Positions 9,370 through 17,844 are shown, counted from the first letter of the stretch. The stretch is 30,766 nucleotides of DNA from a virus (IMGVR_UViG_3300046000_000800:1-30766); one strand, 5' to 3'. A program made the numbers and translations. The notes: a model not told the origin generated them from the sequence alone.

Positions 9370-9579
9370 ATGAACAACGAAGAAACTAAAGTAACAGTAG
9401 GTCTAGGCTATACGCTTAACCTGGGCAACTTCCAGTCGCTACGCATTGACATTAGCGTAACTGATAACAAGCGTGATGGTGAAAACACTAATGACGCATT
9501 TGAGCGTGTCTACGGATTTGTAGAGAAGAAGCTCACAGAAAAGGTAGCAGAAGCACAGTCAGAGACTGACGGTAAATAA
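9370..9579 (+). CDS. Small conserved-looking phage protein
   Basis: A 69-residue protein that I cannot name. The first 35 residues form two amphipathic strands (VTVGLGYTLNLGNFQSLRID), and the rest is one acidic helix (AFERVYGFVEKKLTEKVAEA). The shape suggests a compact alpha/beta protein. It lies immediately before a coupled pair leading into the helicase gene, and its TAA overlaps the next ATG (TAATG at 9577), so it is part of the replication operon. The start has only a very close AGGG upstream. Confidence 0.5.
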   Translation: MNNEETKVTVGLGYTLNLGNFQSLRIDISVTDNKRDGENTNDAFERVYGFVEKKLTEKVAEAQSETDGK

Positions 9580-9887
9580 TGGCTGAACGCAAAGACCGAA
9601 TGGCTTTGCTTTCTCGTTACGCAAAGCTTCACAATAAACACTATGAAGAACGAGTAACACTCAACCTTAACGTTGAGCAGTGGGCTGCAGACGCTCTGAT
9701 TGAATCCTATGGTCTACCAGAGTGCTATGACCTGTTAGAGTATTACTTTTCAGTTAGCCAGACTCCAACCTGGAAATACTTTGCTAACTATGCAGACAAA
9801 ATTATAGATGCAAGACAGCAACTACAGCAAGACATGAAAGAAAGAGCAGAACGTAGGGCGAAAGCCAAGGAGTGGTTAAATGACTAA
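9579..9887 (+). CDS. Small helical protein before the helicase (possible helicase accessory)
   Basis: A 102-residue protein, mostly helical, with a very charged C-terminal helix (about residues 75-100, R/K/E/Q/A rich). The central part reads VEQWAADALIESYGLPECYD, then LLEYYFSVSQTPTWKYFANY. The gene ends inside the start of the helicase gene, an 8-nt overlap. Co-translation just ahead of a DnaB-like helicase, together with small helical size, is compatible with a loader or accessory factor. No family motif proves this, and the role is inference. Confidence 0.45.
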   Translation: MAERKDRMALLSRYAKLHNKHYEERVTLNLNVEQWAADALIESYGLPECYDLLEYYFSVSQTPTWKYFANYADKIIDARQQLQQDMKERAERRAKAKEWLND

Positions 9888-11100
9888 TACAGAATCAAAG
9901 CTAATTTCAGCGGTACTACAAGACAAGCAAGTACACGTACTACTACAGGCAAACGTAGAGAACATTCTTAGAACTCATACTGATATCTGGACATTTATTC
10001 GCAACTACTCTGAAGCAAATGGAACTGTCCCACCAACTTCATTGGTCATAGAAAAGTTTCGTGACTTTATTCCTGTTGATGGCATTGGTGCTACCAAATA
10101 TCACCTAGAAGAACTACAGGCAGAGTTTCTAAACGACAGCCTTAAAGATGTCCTACGCTCAACTGCTGCAGAAGTACAGGCTGGTCAGGGAACCAAGGCA
10201 TTAGAAGACCTAATCACAAAGACCTCTGAGCTAAAGAAGAACACAGCGGTCATTCGTGACATTGACGCAACAGACCTTGACTCAGCAGTTCTATACTTTG
10301 AGAATCTAGCAAAGCAACAGGCACTAGGCTCTATTGGCATCAAGACTGGCTTGGCTGGCTTTGACAACTATCTACCTGCTGGCATTACTCCAGGTCAGCT
10401 AGGAGTGTTCCTAGCCTACCCAGGTATCGGTAAGTCGTGGATGGCTCTGTACTTTGCAGTACAAGCATGGAAACAAGGCAAGTCGCCACTAATCATCTCT
10501 CTAGAAATGTCGGAGACAGAAGTTCGTAACCGTGTATTTACAATCATGGGTGAGGGTCTGTGGTCACACAGAAAGATGTCCAATGGTCAGGTTGAGATTG
10601 AAGACCTAAAGCGTTGGCACAAGAAGGAGCTTGCTGGGAAGCCAGAGTTTCACATTATCTCTAATGATTCTGGTGGTGAAGTTACACCATCTGTTATTCG
10701 TGGTAAGATTGACCAATATAAGCCAGACCTAGTTATCGTAGACTACCTACAACTTATGTCACCTAACCAGAAGTCGGATAACGAAACGGTACGCATGAAG
10801 AACTTATCTCGTGAACTAAAGCTCATGGCTATTAGCGAAGAGATGCCTATCATTGCTATTTCGTCTGCAACACCTGACGACGTTAATAAGCTTGATACTG
10901 TTCCTACACTTGGACAGACTGCATGGTCACGTCAGATTGCATACGATGCTGACTGGGTACTTGCTCTAGGTCGTGCCACCAACTCTGACATCATTGAGTG
11001 TGTATTCCGTAAGAACCGTAACGGTTTTATGGGTGAATTCATTGTTCAAGCCGATTTTGACAAGGGCTACTACCGATACAAGGACTTTGAAGAAAACTAG
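9880..11100 (+). CDS. dnaB: DnaB-like replicative helicase
   Basis: A 406-residue protein with the RecA-type ATPase core of DnaB/gp41 helicases. Walker A is at residues 181-187 (PGIGKSW), followed by the ISLEMS motif that is a hallmark of DnaB (about 206-211). Walker B is LVIVDYLQL (284-292, D288). A TSxT-like ISSAT motif follows, and RKNRNG near 377-382 is the usual arginine-finger region. The N-terminal 125 residues match the short helical primase-interacting domain, and total length is near the lower end for phage DnaB proteins. The ATG at 9880 overlaps the upstream gene. It should unwind the fork as a hexamer together with the primase encoded at 11358. Confidence 0.93.
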   Translation: MTNTESKLISAVLQDKQVHVLLQANVENILRTHTDIWTFIRNYSEANGTVPPTSLVIEKFRDFIPVDGIGATKYHLEELQAEFLNDSLKDVLRSTAAEVQAGQGTKALEDLITKTSELKKNTAVIRDIDATDLDSAVLYFENLAKQQALGSIGIKTGLAGFDNYLPAGITPGQLGVFLAYPGIGKSWMALYFAVQAWKQGKSPLIISLEMSETEVRNRVFTIMGEGLWSHRKMSNGQVEIEDLKRWHKKELAGKPEFHIISNDSGGEVTPSVIRGKIDQYKPDLVIVDYLQLMSPNQKSDNETVRMKNLSRELKLMAISEEMPIIAISSATPDDVNKLDTVPTLGQTAWSRQIAYDADWVLALGRATNSDIIECVFRKNRNGFMGEFIVQADFDKGYYRYKDFEEN

Positions 11101-11101
11101 T

Positions 11102-11107
11102 TATAAT
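11102..11107 (+). promoter_or_regulatory. -10 element, leaderless-type
   Basis: TATAAT lies directly after the helicase stop codon and five bases before the ATG at 11113. The initiation point predicted from the hexamer falls on or beside that ATG. No -35 box at normal spacing and no extended TGn are seen. GGAG at 11108-11111 is too close to the start to act as a normal ribosome site. Confidence 0.5.
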
Positions 11108-11112
11108 GGAGT

Positions 11113-11454
11113 ATGGGCAACATACACCATAAACCAATTAGACATTTTTTCTTGGATGGTCAAATCCACGATGAAGCAACTATCGGTAGACTTAAAACTG
11201 AATATATTAGGTTAGTCACCGCAGAAATGCGTCTATCTGGATATGTGCCAAGGCTTGACATTGACCCAGATTTTACGATAGAATTTAATAGCAAAACAGA
11301 ATATTTTACATTTCAATTATCAATGTACGGAACATATGTAGGAAGAAGAAAGAGCGAATGGATTACAGGAATAGACGGAACAGTAGCGTATACACGCCAG
11401 AACAAATTAGGCGAATCCTTGCAGGGTCAGGAATCAACGTCGAATCAGAAGTAG
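11113..11454 (+). CDS. Hypothetical protein overlapping primase
   Basis: A 113-residue protein of unknown function. The body has mixed helix and strands (ATIGRLKTEYIRLVTAEMRL, then DIDPDFTIEFN, FTFQLSMYGTYVG, SEWITGIDGTVA), which looks like a genuine alpha/beta fold. The last 20 residues (Q/S/N/K/G) are low complexity and fall where the gene overlaps the primase by 97 nt in another frame. That suggests the C-terminal tail was gained by overprinting or is free to drift. Its own -10 element ends five bases upstream, pointing to leaderless expression. Its position between helicase and primase suggests a replication-associated role, but nothing shows it directly. Confidence 0.55.
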   Translation: MGNIHHKPIRHFFLDGQIHDEATIGRLKTEYIRLVTAEMRLSGYVPRLDIDPDFTIEFNSKTEYFTFQLSMYGTYVGRRKSEWITGIDGTVAYTRQNKLGESLQGQESTSNQK

Positions 11455-12299
11455 ATTCAGACTACATTATATTCTGCCCTTTCCACAATAACCATCGCTC
11501 ACCTGCTGGAGAAATTGACAAGCGTTCTGGCTTTTTCTTTTGCTTCTCCTGTCAGCACGTTTGTGACCTAACTGCTTTTGTTATGCATACTTCTAGCCGT
11601 ACCTACTTTGAGGCGGTACGTTTTATTAAGTCCAAAGAAACAGAGACTGACCTTTCTTATCAGATTAATCAAGCATTAGTAGTAAAACCAGACTATACAC
11701 CATACGATGAATTGCAGATTAAGAGACTAAACCAGCAAGCACTAGACTCTCCTAGAGCATTGCGATACTACTCTGGAAGGCTCATAAACGAGGCTTCAAT
11801 CCGCAAATTCGACTTGGGGTATAGTGAGAAGCAAGACATGGTTACAATCCCTGTAGCGTCCCCTGAAGGCGTTTCAGTGGGGTTTGTGGGCAGGTCCGTA
11901 GAGGGTAAAGACTTTAAGAATACACCAGGACTACCAAAGAGTAAAGTCCTATTTAATCTACACAGAGTAAAAGCATCTAGCAAAGTCTATGTAGTTGAAT
12001 CATCATTTGATGCTATTCGACTTGACCAGTGTGGCTTTCCTGCTGTAGCAACTCTTGGAGCAAATGTATCCAAGATACAAACAGACCTACTTCAAAAGTA
12101 TTTCAATGAAATATATGTCATTGCAGATAACGATGAAGCTGGCGGTAACATGAAAGACAAGCTTATTGAAAGACTTGGCAGTCGTGTTAGCGTTATCAAA
12201 TTAGATAAACAATATAAGGATATTGGCGATATGTCAGATGAAGCAATCAAGAATCTTGAAGAATCATTTGACAATACTATCGCTGGTATGCTAAACTAG
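11358..12299 (+). CDS. dnaG: DnaG-type DNA primase
   Basis: A 313-residue protein with a DnaG/gp4-type zinc-binding module: C40-x2-H43 and C62-x2-C65, within the CPFHNN and FFFCFSC motifs. The TOPRIM catalytic part has YVVESSFDAIRL (E214, D218) and the D-x-D pair in ADNDEAGG (D257, D259). YTPEQIRRIL at residues 12-21 is the usual start of the fold. No in-frame Met, Val or Leu start lies between the ATG at 11358 and the zinc motif, so the long overlap with the preceding gene is probably real. The upstream ribosome site is weak (purine-rich GAAGAAGAAAGAG), so translation may depend on the upstream gene. The protein lacks a C-terminal helicase domain, consistent with a separate DnaB-like gene. 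Confidence 0.9.
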   Translation: MDYRNRRNSSVYTPEQIRRILAGSGINVESEVDSDYIIFCPFHNNHRSPAGEIDKRSGFFFCFSCQHVCDLTAFVMHTSSRTYFEAVRFIKSKETETDLSYQINQALVVKPDYTPYDELQIKRLNQQALDSPRALRYYSGRLINEASIRKFDLGYSEKQDMVTIPVASPEGVSVGFVGRSVEGKDFKNTPGLPKSKVLFNLHRVKASSKVYVVESSFDAIRLDQCGFPAVATLGANVSKIQTDLLQKYFNEIYVIADNDEAGGNMKDKLIERLGSRVSVIKLDKQYKDIGDMSDEAIKNLEESFDNTIAGMLN

Positions 12300-12328
12300 T
12301 AATCCGCTAAAAACATAAGGAGAATATT

Positions 12329-12994
12329 ATGAGCGTAATTAGAGGGCTAAAAGACATCAACGCACTAGTTGACAAGCCAAAATATGACAGCACTGCAAAC
12401 GGTGGACAGAAGATTCGCTGGGTAAAACTAGCCGATGGACAGTCTGCCAAGATTCGTTTTGTTGAAGAGCTAGACAGCGAATCAGCGAACTACAACGAGG
12501 GTCGTGGACTTTCAGTAGTAATCGCAGAACACACTAATCCAAAGGATTACAAGCTTAAGGCAGCCTGTACCATTGACTCAGAGGGTCGTTGCTACGGTTG
12601 TGAGATGGCTCGCAAGGAGCCAAAGTCAGGTTGGCGTTCACGCCTCCGCTTCTATTGCAACGTTATTATTGACGACAGCACAGAAGCACCTTATGTGGCT
12701 GTTTGGTCACAGGGTATCAGCAAGCAGTCAGCATTTAACACCATTCGTGAGTATGCTCTAGAGACTGGTTCTATTTCAAACCTTGAGTGGAAAATTAAGC
12801 GTAATGGTCAGGGAACTGAGACCAGTTACACCTTGCTTCCAACCAAGCCAGACTCAGAGCCATACACCTGGGGAGAGGTTGAAGCATTCGACCTTGAGAA
12901 GGTTGTCCGTGAAATTCCTTACGCAGAGCAGGAGAATTTCTACTTCGGCTTTGGTCAGACCGCTTCGGTAACTTCAAGCAACACCGACTGGTAA
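12329..12994 (+). CDS. Single-stranded DNA-binding protein, gp32-like
   Basis: A 221-residue protein with AAGGAGA upstream of its ATG. It contains H68-x11-C80-x7-C88-x2-C91, almost the same arrangement as the zinc site of phage T4 gp32 (one His, three Cys). Strand-like segments carrying aromatics follow (RLRFYCNVII, APYVAVWSQG), as expected for an OB fold that stacks DNA bases. The C-terminus is Glu/Asp rich before a short Ser/Thr tail, compatible with the acidic tail used by SSBs to recruit partners. The position between primase and polymerase fits. A bacterial SSB-type protein would lack this zinc site, so the gp32-type assignment is preferred. Confidence 0.7.
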   Translation: MSVIRGLKDINALVDKPKYDSTANGGQKIRWVKLADGQSAKIRFVEELDSESANYNEGRGLSVVIAEHTNPKDYKLKAACTIDSEGRCYGCEMARKEPKSGWRSRLRFYCNVIIDDSTEAPYVAVWSQGISKQSAFNTIREYALETGSISNLEWKIKRNGQGTETSYTLLPTKPDSEPYTWGEVEAFDLEKVVREIPYAEQENFYFGFGQTASVTSSNTDW

Positions 12995-13058
12995 AACATA
13001 GAGCTGGGCATCTCTACAAACTGCCCCACACAAACTTTTATTACTAACGAAGGAAATA

Positions 13059-16000
13059 ATGAGCTACGCTCCACTTCACGTTCACACACACTACAGCCTA
13101 TTTGATGGCATTGCTACACCACAAGAGTACGTTGACCGTGCTGTATCTGTGGGTATGACTTCTATCTCAATCACAGACCACGGTTCTCTATCTGGTCACC
13201 GTGAGATGTATCGTGCTGCCAAAGCAGCAGGTATCAAGCCAATCCTTGGAGTCGAAGGGTACATCTGTAAAGACCGCTTCGACCACGAAGAAAAGGACAA
13301 GACAGACCTACTAAACCTAAACTACAACCACCTTGTTATTCTTGCTAAGAACAAAGTAGGTCTAGAGAACCTTAACAAGCTTAATGAGCTTGCTTGGACA
13401 GAGGGTTTCTTTAAGAAGCCTCGTATGGACTGGAACATTCTAGAGCAGTACAAAGAAGGTCTAGTCATTACTTCTGGATGTCTTTCAGGATTCTTGTGCA
13501 AGGCTATCGAAGCAGACAACCTGGCGGTAGCTAAGGAGCACATCAAGTGGGCTAAGGATACTTTTGGTGACGACTACTACATCGAAGTAATGCCACACAA
13601 CCCTGCAGAAGTAAATAAGATGCTGCTTGACCTTGCAGATGAATTTGGAATTAAGCCTGTCGTAACTCCAGACTGCCACCACGCAGACAAGTCACAGCGT
13701 GATATCCAAGAACTTAAGCTTATTCTAAACTCATACTCTAATAAAACTGAGAAAGAAGTAACTTTCGCTGGCACTCAGAAGTACGACAACCTTATGGATA
13801 AGCTAGACTACCTGTATGGTGCAGACCGTCAGATGTCGTTTAAGGACTTCGAAATTCACCTACTGTCTGACGAAGAGATGCGTAACGCTATGCTTGCTCA
13901 GGGTATTGACCGTGAGGATATGTACCAGAACAGCAAGGACATTGCAGACCAGATTGAAGACTATGAGATTCAAGATAATCTAGATTTGCTTCCAGCACAG
14001 TATGTTAACCCAGACCAAGAGCTATATGAACTAGCCATTGAGGGTCTTACTAAGCGTGGGCTACACACCAACAAAGAATATCTGGACAGACTTAATGAAG
14101 AGCTTTCTGTTATCAAAGACAAGAAGTTTGGACCTTACTTTCTAGTTGTTCGTAATATGATTAACTGGGCTAAGAAAGAAGATATCATGGTGGGACCAGG
14201 ACGTGGTTCTGCTGCAGGTTCGCTGCTTTGCTACTCTCTTGGTATCACAGACGTTGACCCTATCCAGCATGGTCTTCTGTTTTTCCGTTTCATTAACCCA
14301 GAGCGTAATGACTTCCCAGATATTGATACAGATATCCAAGACTCACGCCGTGAAGAAGTTAAGGACTACCTAGTTCGTCAATACCGTCACGTTGCGTCCA
14401 TCGCAACATTCCTTGAATTCAAGGGCAAGGGTATCGTTCGTGACGTGGCTCGTGTTCTAAACATTCCACTACCTGACGTTAACAAGGTACTTAAACTTGT
14501 AGACGACTGGGACGAGTATCTGACATCTAAGTCAACTGCAGAGTTCCGTGACAAATATCCAGAGATTGAAGAGTATGGCGAGCAGTTGCGTGGTCGTATT
14601 CGTGGTACTGGTATCCACGCTGCAGGTGTTGTAACGTCCAAGGAGCCTATCTTTAAGTTCGCACCACTAGAAACACGCACTAGTCCTGGCAATAAGGAGC
14701 GTATCCCTGTGGTGGCGGTAGACATGGAAGAAGCAGAGCGTATTGGTCTAATCAAGATTGATGCTCTAGGTCTAAAGACCCTATCTGTTATTCAAGACAC
14801 CCTCAAGATTGTTGAGGAGCGTACCAACGATAAGATTGACTTACACAAGATTGATATGGAAGACAAGAATGTTTATGCTATGCTGTCTGACGGTTTTACT
14901 AAGGGCGTGTTCCAGTGTGAAGCTACACCATATACCAACTTGCTAGTTAAAATGGGTGTCAAAAACTTCAACGAACTTGCTGCATCCAACGCTCTAGTTC
15001 GCCCAGGTGCTATGAACACCATTGGTAAAGATTACATTGCTCGTAAGCACGGTAAGCAGAACCTAGACTACAAGCACGTTAACATGAAGAAGTTTACCGA
15101 AGAGACCTACGGATGCATTCTGTATCAGGAACAGGTTATGCTTGCCTGTACTGAACTTGGCGGTATGACAATGGCTGAGGCTGACAAGGTTCGCAAGATT
15201 ATTGGTAAGAAGAAGGATGCTAAAGAGTTCAAGCAGTTCCAAGACAAGTTTGTTGAGGGTGCTTCACGCTTCCTATCTCCAAACGTTGCAGAAGACTTGT
15301 GGCACGACTTTGAGGCTCACGCAGGGTACTCATTCAACAAGTCTCACGCTGTAGCATACTCAACGCTATCATACTGGACAGCATGGTTGAAGTATCACTA
15401 TCCAATTGAGTTTATGTATTCATTGCTTAAGAACGAAAGTGATAAGGATGCTCGCACAGAGTACCTAATCGAAGCAAAGCGTATGGGTATTCCTATCCGC
15501 CTACCACACATCAACGACTCAGACATTGACTTTACAATCGAAGGAAAGGGAATCCGCTTTGGACTTTCAGCAATCAAATACATTTCTGACAACATTGCTT
15601 CTAAGTATATTGCTGCTCGCCCTTTTAGCTCCTACAAACAACTTGAGGAGTTTAGTTTTGGCAAGGGCAATGGTGTTAATAGCCGTGCCCTGCAAGCTCT
15701 TCGTCTTATTGGTGCTGCAACTTTTGATGATAATCCTAGGAATGATGAAGAAGTTAAAGAGAATCTTTACGAATACCTAAACCTACCAGAGTTTAACGTA
15801 TCAATTCCACAGCACTATCACGCATTTATCAATGACGTAGAAGAGTATGAGGAAAAAGGTTCGTTTATTCTAATGGGCATGGTCAAGGGTATCAAGCGTG
15901 GCAAAGGTTGGTCACGAGTTGAGATTCTAGATAAGACTGGTAGTGTTGGTATCTTCGATGAAGAGCAGTCAACTATCGAAGCAGGTCGTACTTACATCTT

Positions 16001-16334
16001 GCTGGCAAGCGATAACAGGATTGTTACAGCAATTCCAGCAGACGAAATCAAGGCAAACCAAACAGGATTGATTAAGATTCTTAACTTCCGTATGCTGCCA
16101 TACAAAGAGGACGAACTTTTTGTGGTATCATTCAAGCCACGAATTACCAAGACAGGTAAGAAGATGGCTTCCCTAGTGCTAGCAGACGCTACACGGACGC
16201 TACACAGCGTTACAGTATTCCCTACGGCTTTCTCCAAGGCTTACATGAAGATTGACGAGGGAAACGTATACAAATTCTCTTTGGGTAAAACTAAAGACGG
16301 AACAACAATTATGGAGGATGTATTTAATGTTTGA
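13059..16334 (+). CDS. dnaE: DNA polymerase III alpha subunit (DnaE-type) with PHP domain
   Basis: A 1091-residue C-family DNA polymerase. The N-terminal PHP domain keeps its metal motifs: HVHTH (residues 7-11), ITDHG, GVEGY, and DCHH near 207. The polymerase core shows GPGRGSAAGSLLCY, then PDIDTD (420-425, catalytic D421 and D423) and the third aspartate in IKIDALGL (D568). The SFNKSHAVAYS motif and an HhH region follow, and the last 200 residues contain an OB-like region. AAGGA precedes the ATG. It is the replicative polymerase of the phage. Retained PHP residues suggest proofreading by this domain is possible, as in actinobacterial DnaE1; no separate exonuclease gene is seen here. Confidence 0.95.
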   Translation: MSYAPLHVHTHYSLFDGIATPQEYVDRAVSVGMTSISITDHGSLSGHREMYRAAKAAGIKPILGVEGYICKDRFDHEEKDKTDLLNLNYNHLVILAKNKVGLENLNKLNELAWTEGFFKKPRMDWNILEQYKEGLVITSGCLSGFLCKAIEADNLAVAKEHIKWAKDTFGDDYYIEVMPHNPAEVNKMLLDLADEFGIKPVVTPDCHHADKSQRDIQELKLILNSYSNKTEKEVTFAGTQKYDNLMDKLDYLYGADRQMSFKDFEIHLLSDEEMRNAMLAQGIDREDMYQNSKDIADQIEDYEIQDNLDLLPAQYVNPDQELYELAIEGLTKRGLHTNKEYLDRLNEELSVIKDKKFGPYFLVVRNMINWAKKEDIMVGPGRGSAAGSLLCYSLGITDVDPIQHGLLFFRFINPERNDFPDIDTDIQDSRREEVKDYLVRQYRHVASIATFLEFKGKGIVRDVARVLNIPLPDVNKVLKLVDDWDEYLTSKSTAEFRDKYPEIEEYGEQLRGRIRGTGIHAAGVVTSKEPIFKFAPLETRTSPGNKERIPVVAVDMEEAERIGLIKIDALGLKTLSVIQDTLKIVEERTNDKIDLHKIDMEDKNVYAMLSDGFTKGVFQCEATPYTNLLVKMGVKNFNELAASNALVRPGAMNTIGKDYIARKHGKQNLDYKHVNMKKFTEETYGCILYQEQVMLACTELGGMTMAEADKVRKIIGKKKDAKEFKQFQDKFVEGASRFLSPNVAEDLWHDFEAHAGYSFNKSHAVAYSTLSYWTAWLKYHYPIEFMYSLLKNESDKDARTEYLIEAKRMGIPIRLPHINDSDIDFTIEGKGIRFGLSAIKYISDNIASKYIAARPFSSYKQLEEFSFGKGNGVNSRALQALRLIGAATFDDNPRNDEEVKENLYEYLNLPEFNVSIPQHYHAFINDVEEYEEKGSFILMGMVKGIKRGKGWSRVEILDKTGSVGIFDEEQSTIEAGRTYILLASDNRIVTAIPADEIKANQTGLIKILNFRMLPYKEDELFVVSFKPRITKTGKKMASLVLADATRTLHSVTVFPTAFSKAYMKIDEGNVYKFSLGKTKDGTTIMEDVFNV

Positions 16335-16662
16335 TGAAGTATCGCAACACCTGCACGAGGTTGCAGTAGAAAAAGGTTTCTGGGATGTGATTAAGGATGC
16401 TCCGCAAGAGCAGGTAGACATCTTTATGACCAAGCAGCTAATGATGATTGTATCAGAAGCTACAGAGGTCATGGAGGCTATCCGTAAGTCACACGGTCCA
16501 GAAGCAGTAGCAGACGAAGTGGCAGATATTCTTATCCGCACACTTGACCTCTATGCAGGATTGCTTGAACACGAATATACAAACGTATCACTTGATGAAG
16601 CATTTGAAAAGAAGACTGCTTTTAATAAGTCACGACCACAGAAGCATGGGGTAAAGTTTTAA
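16327..16662 (+). CDS. mazG: MazG-like nucleotide pyrophosphohydrolase
   Basis: A 111-residue all-alpha NTP-PPase. The start is the ATG at 16327, overlapping the polymerase stop by 8 nt, with GGAGG about 8 nt before it; an open frame extends further upstream but has no ribosome site. The metal-binding pattern E44-x2-E47 (SEATEVME) and E64-x2-D67 (DEVADILIR) is the MazG/MazG-like signature, on a single domain of normal length. The family hydrolyses (d)NTPs to NMP and pyrophosphate. Phage copies are thought to clean the nucleotide pool or lower alarmone signalling, although the alarmone role is disputed. It is coupled on both sides, with the polymerase before it and recA after it (TAATG at 16660). 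Confidence 0.85.
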   Translation: MFDEVSQHLHEVAVEKGFWDVIKDAPQEQVDIFMTKQLMMIVSEATEVMEAIRKSHGPEAVADEVADILIRTLDLYAGLLEHEYTNVSLDEAFEKKTAFNKSRPQKHGVKF

Positions 16663-17672
16663 TGACAACTATGGAAGAGGCTCTAGCTTTGCTAGACCCA
16701 AAGATTAGAAAGCGTCTTAGCAATGGCGTAGGGTTTACCACAACATTTCAGAAGACACCTAGCTATGGTCTTAATCGTGCTCTTAATGGTGGACTCCCTT
16801 ATGGTCGCCAGGTACTTATCTGGGGCAGCAAGTCGTCTGCAAAGTCGTCTCTCTGCCTCCAGATGATTGCTTTGGCTCAAGAAGAGGGAAAGCTATGTGC
16901 CTGGATTGATGCCGAGATGTCTTACTCAGAAGAGTGGGCTAAGAAACTTGGGGTAGACACAGACAACCTAATTGTGTCACAAGCTCGTACTATCAATGAG
17001 ATGGTGGACGTTGGCACTGCTCTAATGAATGCAGGTGTAGACATGATTGTAATTGACTCAATCACATCATTGCTACCAGCAATCTACTTTGAAAAGGGAA
17101 CAGATGAACTTAAGGAACTTGAAAACACTAAGCAAATCGGTGCTGAGTCAAGAGACTTTAGCAACGCTTGGAAGATGCTCAACTATGCTAATAACAAAGT
17201 TAAGCCTACTATGCTTGTTCTTATTTCTCAGTCTAGGAATAATATTAGTGCTATGTATACTTCTCAGCAGCCTAGCGGTGGTCAAGCTACTAAGTTTTAT
17301 TCATCGACGGTTATCAAACTATTCAGTTCCGAATCAGACAATCAGGCTATTAAAGGAAAGATTGCTGTTGGAGATAAACTCATTGAGGAAAAAGTTGGAC
17401 GCAAAGTTCGTTGGGAAGTCCAATTCTCCAAGACATCGCCAGCCTTCCAGTCTGGGGAGTACGATTTTTATTTCCGTGGGGACGTTGGTGTTGATAGCAT
17501 TGGTGACCTCGTGGATACTGCAGAAATGATGGGTATTGTAAGTCGCACAGGAGCCTGGTACATCCTACCAGATGGCTCTAAGCTGCAGGGTAGAGAAGCA
17601 TTTGTAAATCGTGTTCGTGAGGACCTAGACTTGCAAGATTCTATTAAGGCACAGGTCAATGGCGAAGTATAA
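16662..17672 (+). CDS. recA: RecA/UvsX-like recombinase
   Basis: A 336-residue strand-exchange ATPase. Walker A is GSKSSAKSS (55-63), followed by WIDAEMSYSEEWAKKLGVD (81-99), which aligns with the RecA 'DAEHALD...A..LGVD' region and keeps the catalytic Glu (E85). Walker B is MIVIDSITSLLP (D132). LVLISQSRNNI aligns with the RecA 'INQIR..I' motif. The second Walker glycine is replaced by Ala60, and the usual final Thr by Ser. The bacterial RecA C-terminal domain is short, as in phage UvsX-type proteins. It should load on ssDNA for repair and recombination-dependent replication. The gene sits between mazG and a chain of nuclease genes. Its 3' end overlaps the next ATG by 14 nt. Confidence 0.88.
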   Translation: MTTMEEALALLDPKIRKRLSNGVGFTTTFQKTPSYGLNRALNGGLPYGRQVLIWGSKSSAKSSLCLQMIALAQEEGKLCAWIDAEMSYSEEWAKKLGVDTDNLIVSQARTINEMVDVGTALMNAGVDMIVIDSITSLLPAIYFEKGTDELKELENTKQIGAESRDFSNAWKMLNYANNKVKPTMLVLISQSRNNISAMYTSQQPSGGQATKFYSSTVIKLFSSESDNQAIKGKIAVGDKLIEEKVGRKVRWEVQFSKTSPAFQSGEYDFYFRGDVGVDSIGDLVDTAEMMGIVSRTGAWYILPDGSKLQGREAFVNRVREDLDLQDSIKAQVNGEV

Positions 17673-17844
17673 CATCTACCAAGGTAAGTTTGTTTGTCAC
17701 ACCTGCAAGGCTGAGGTGAAGAGCCTACGCTCTTATCCAAGCACTAAGGAGCTAACCTGGATGTGTCCTGAAAAGCACGTTAGCGTTGTAAGCTTTGCAA
17801 AGAAAAAGAGAAAGGGAGACTTTGAGCGAGAAGAGCGAGAGTAA
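17659..17844 (+). CDS. Small zinc-ribbon protein
   Basis: A 61-residue basic protein with C13-x2-C16 and C36-x3-H40 (motifs CHTC and CPEKH), enough for one zinc ribbon. The C-terminal 15 residues are Lys/Arg/Glu rich. It starts inside the end of recA and ends inside the next gene, so all three are translated as a unit. It could bind nucleic acid or a recombination partner; the function is unknown. Confidence 0.6.
   Translation: MAKYNIYQGKFVCHTCKAEVKSLRSYPSTKELTWMCPEKHVSVVSFAKKKRKGDFEREERE

Noticed and set aside
16252-16326. Upstream start for mazG at 16252
   Set aside because: It would overlap the polymerase by 83 nt and has no ribosome site. The MazG fold starts at MFDEV (16327), where GGAGG lies about 8 nt upstream.
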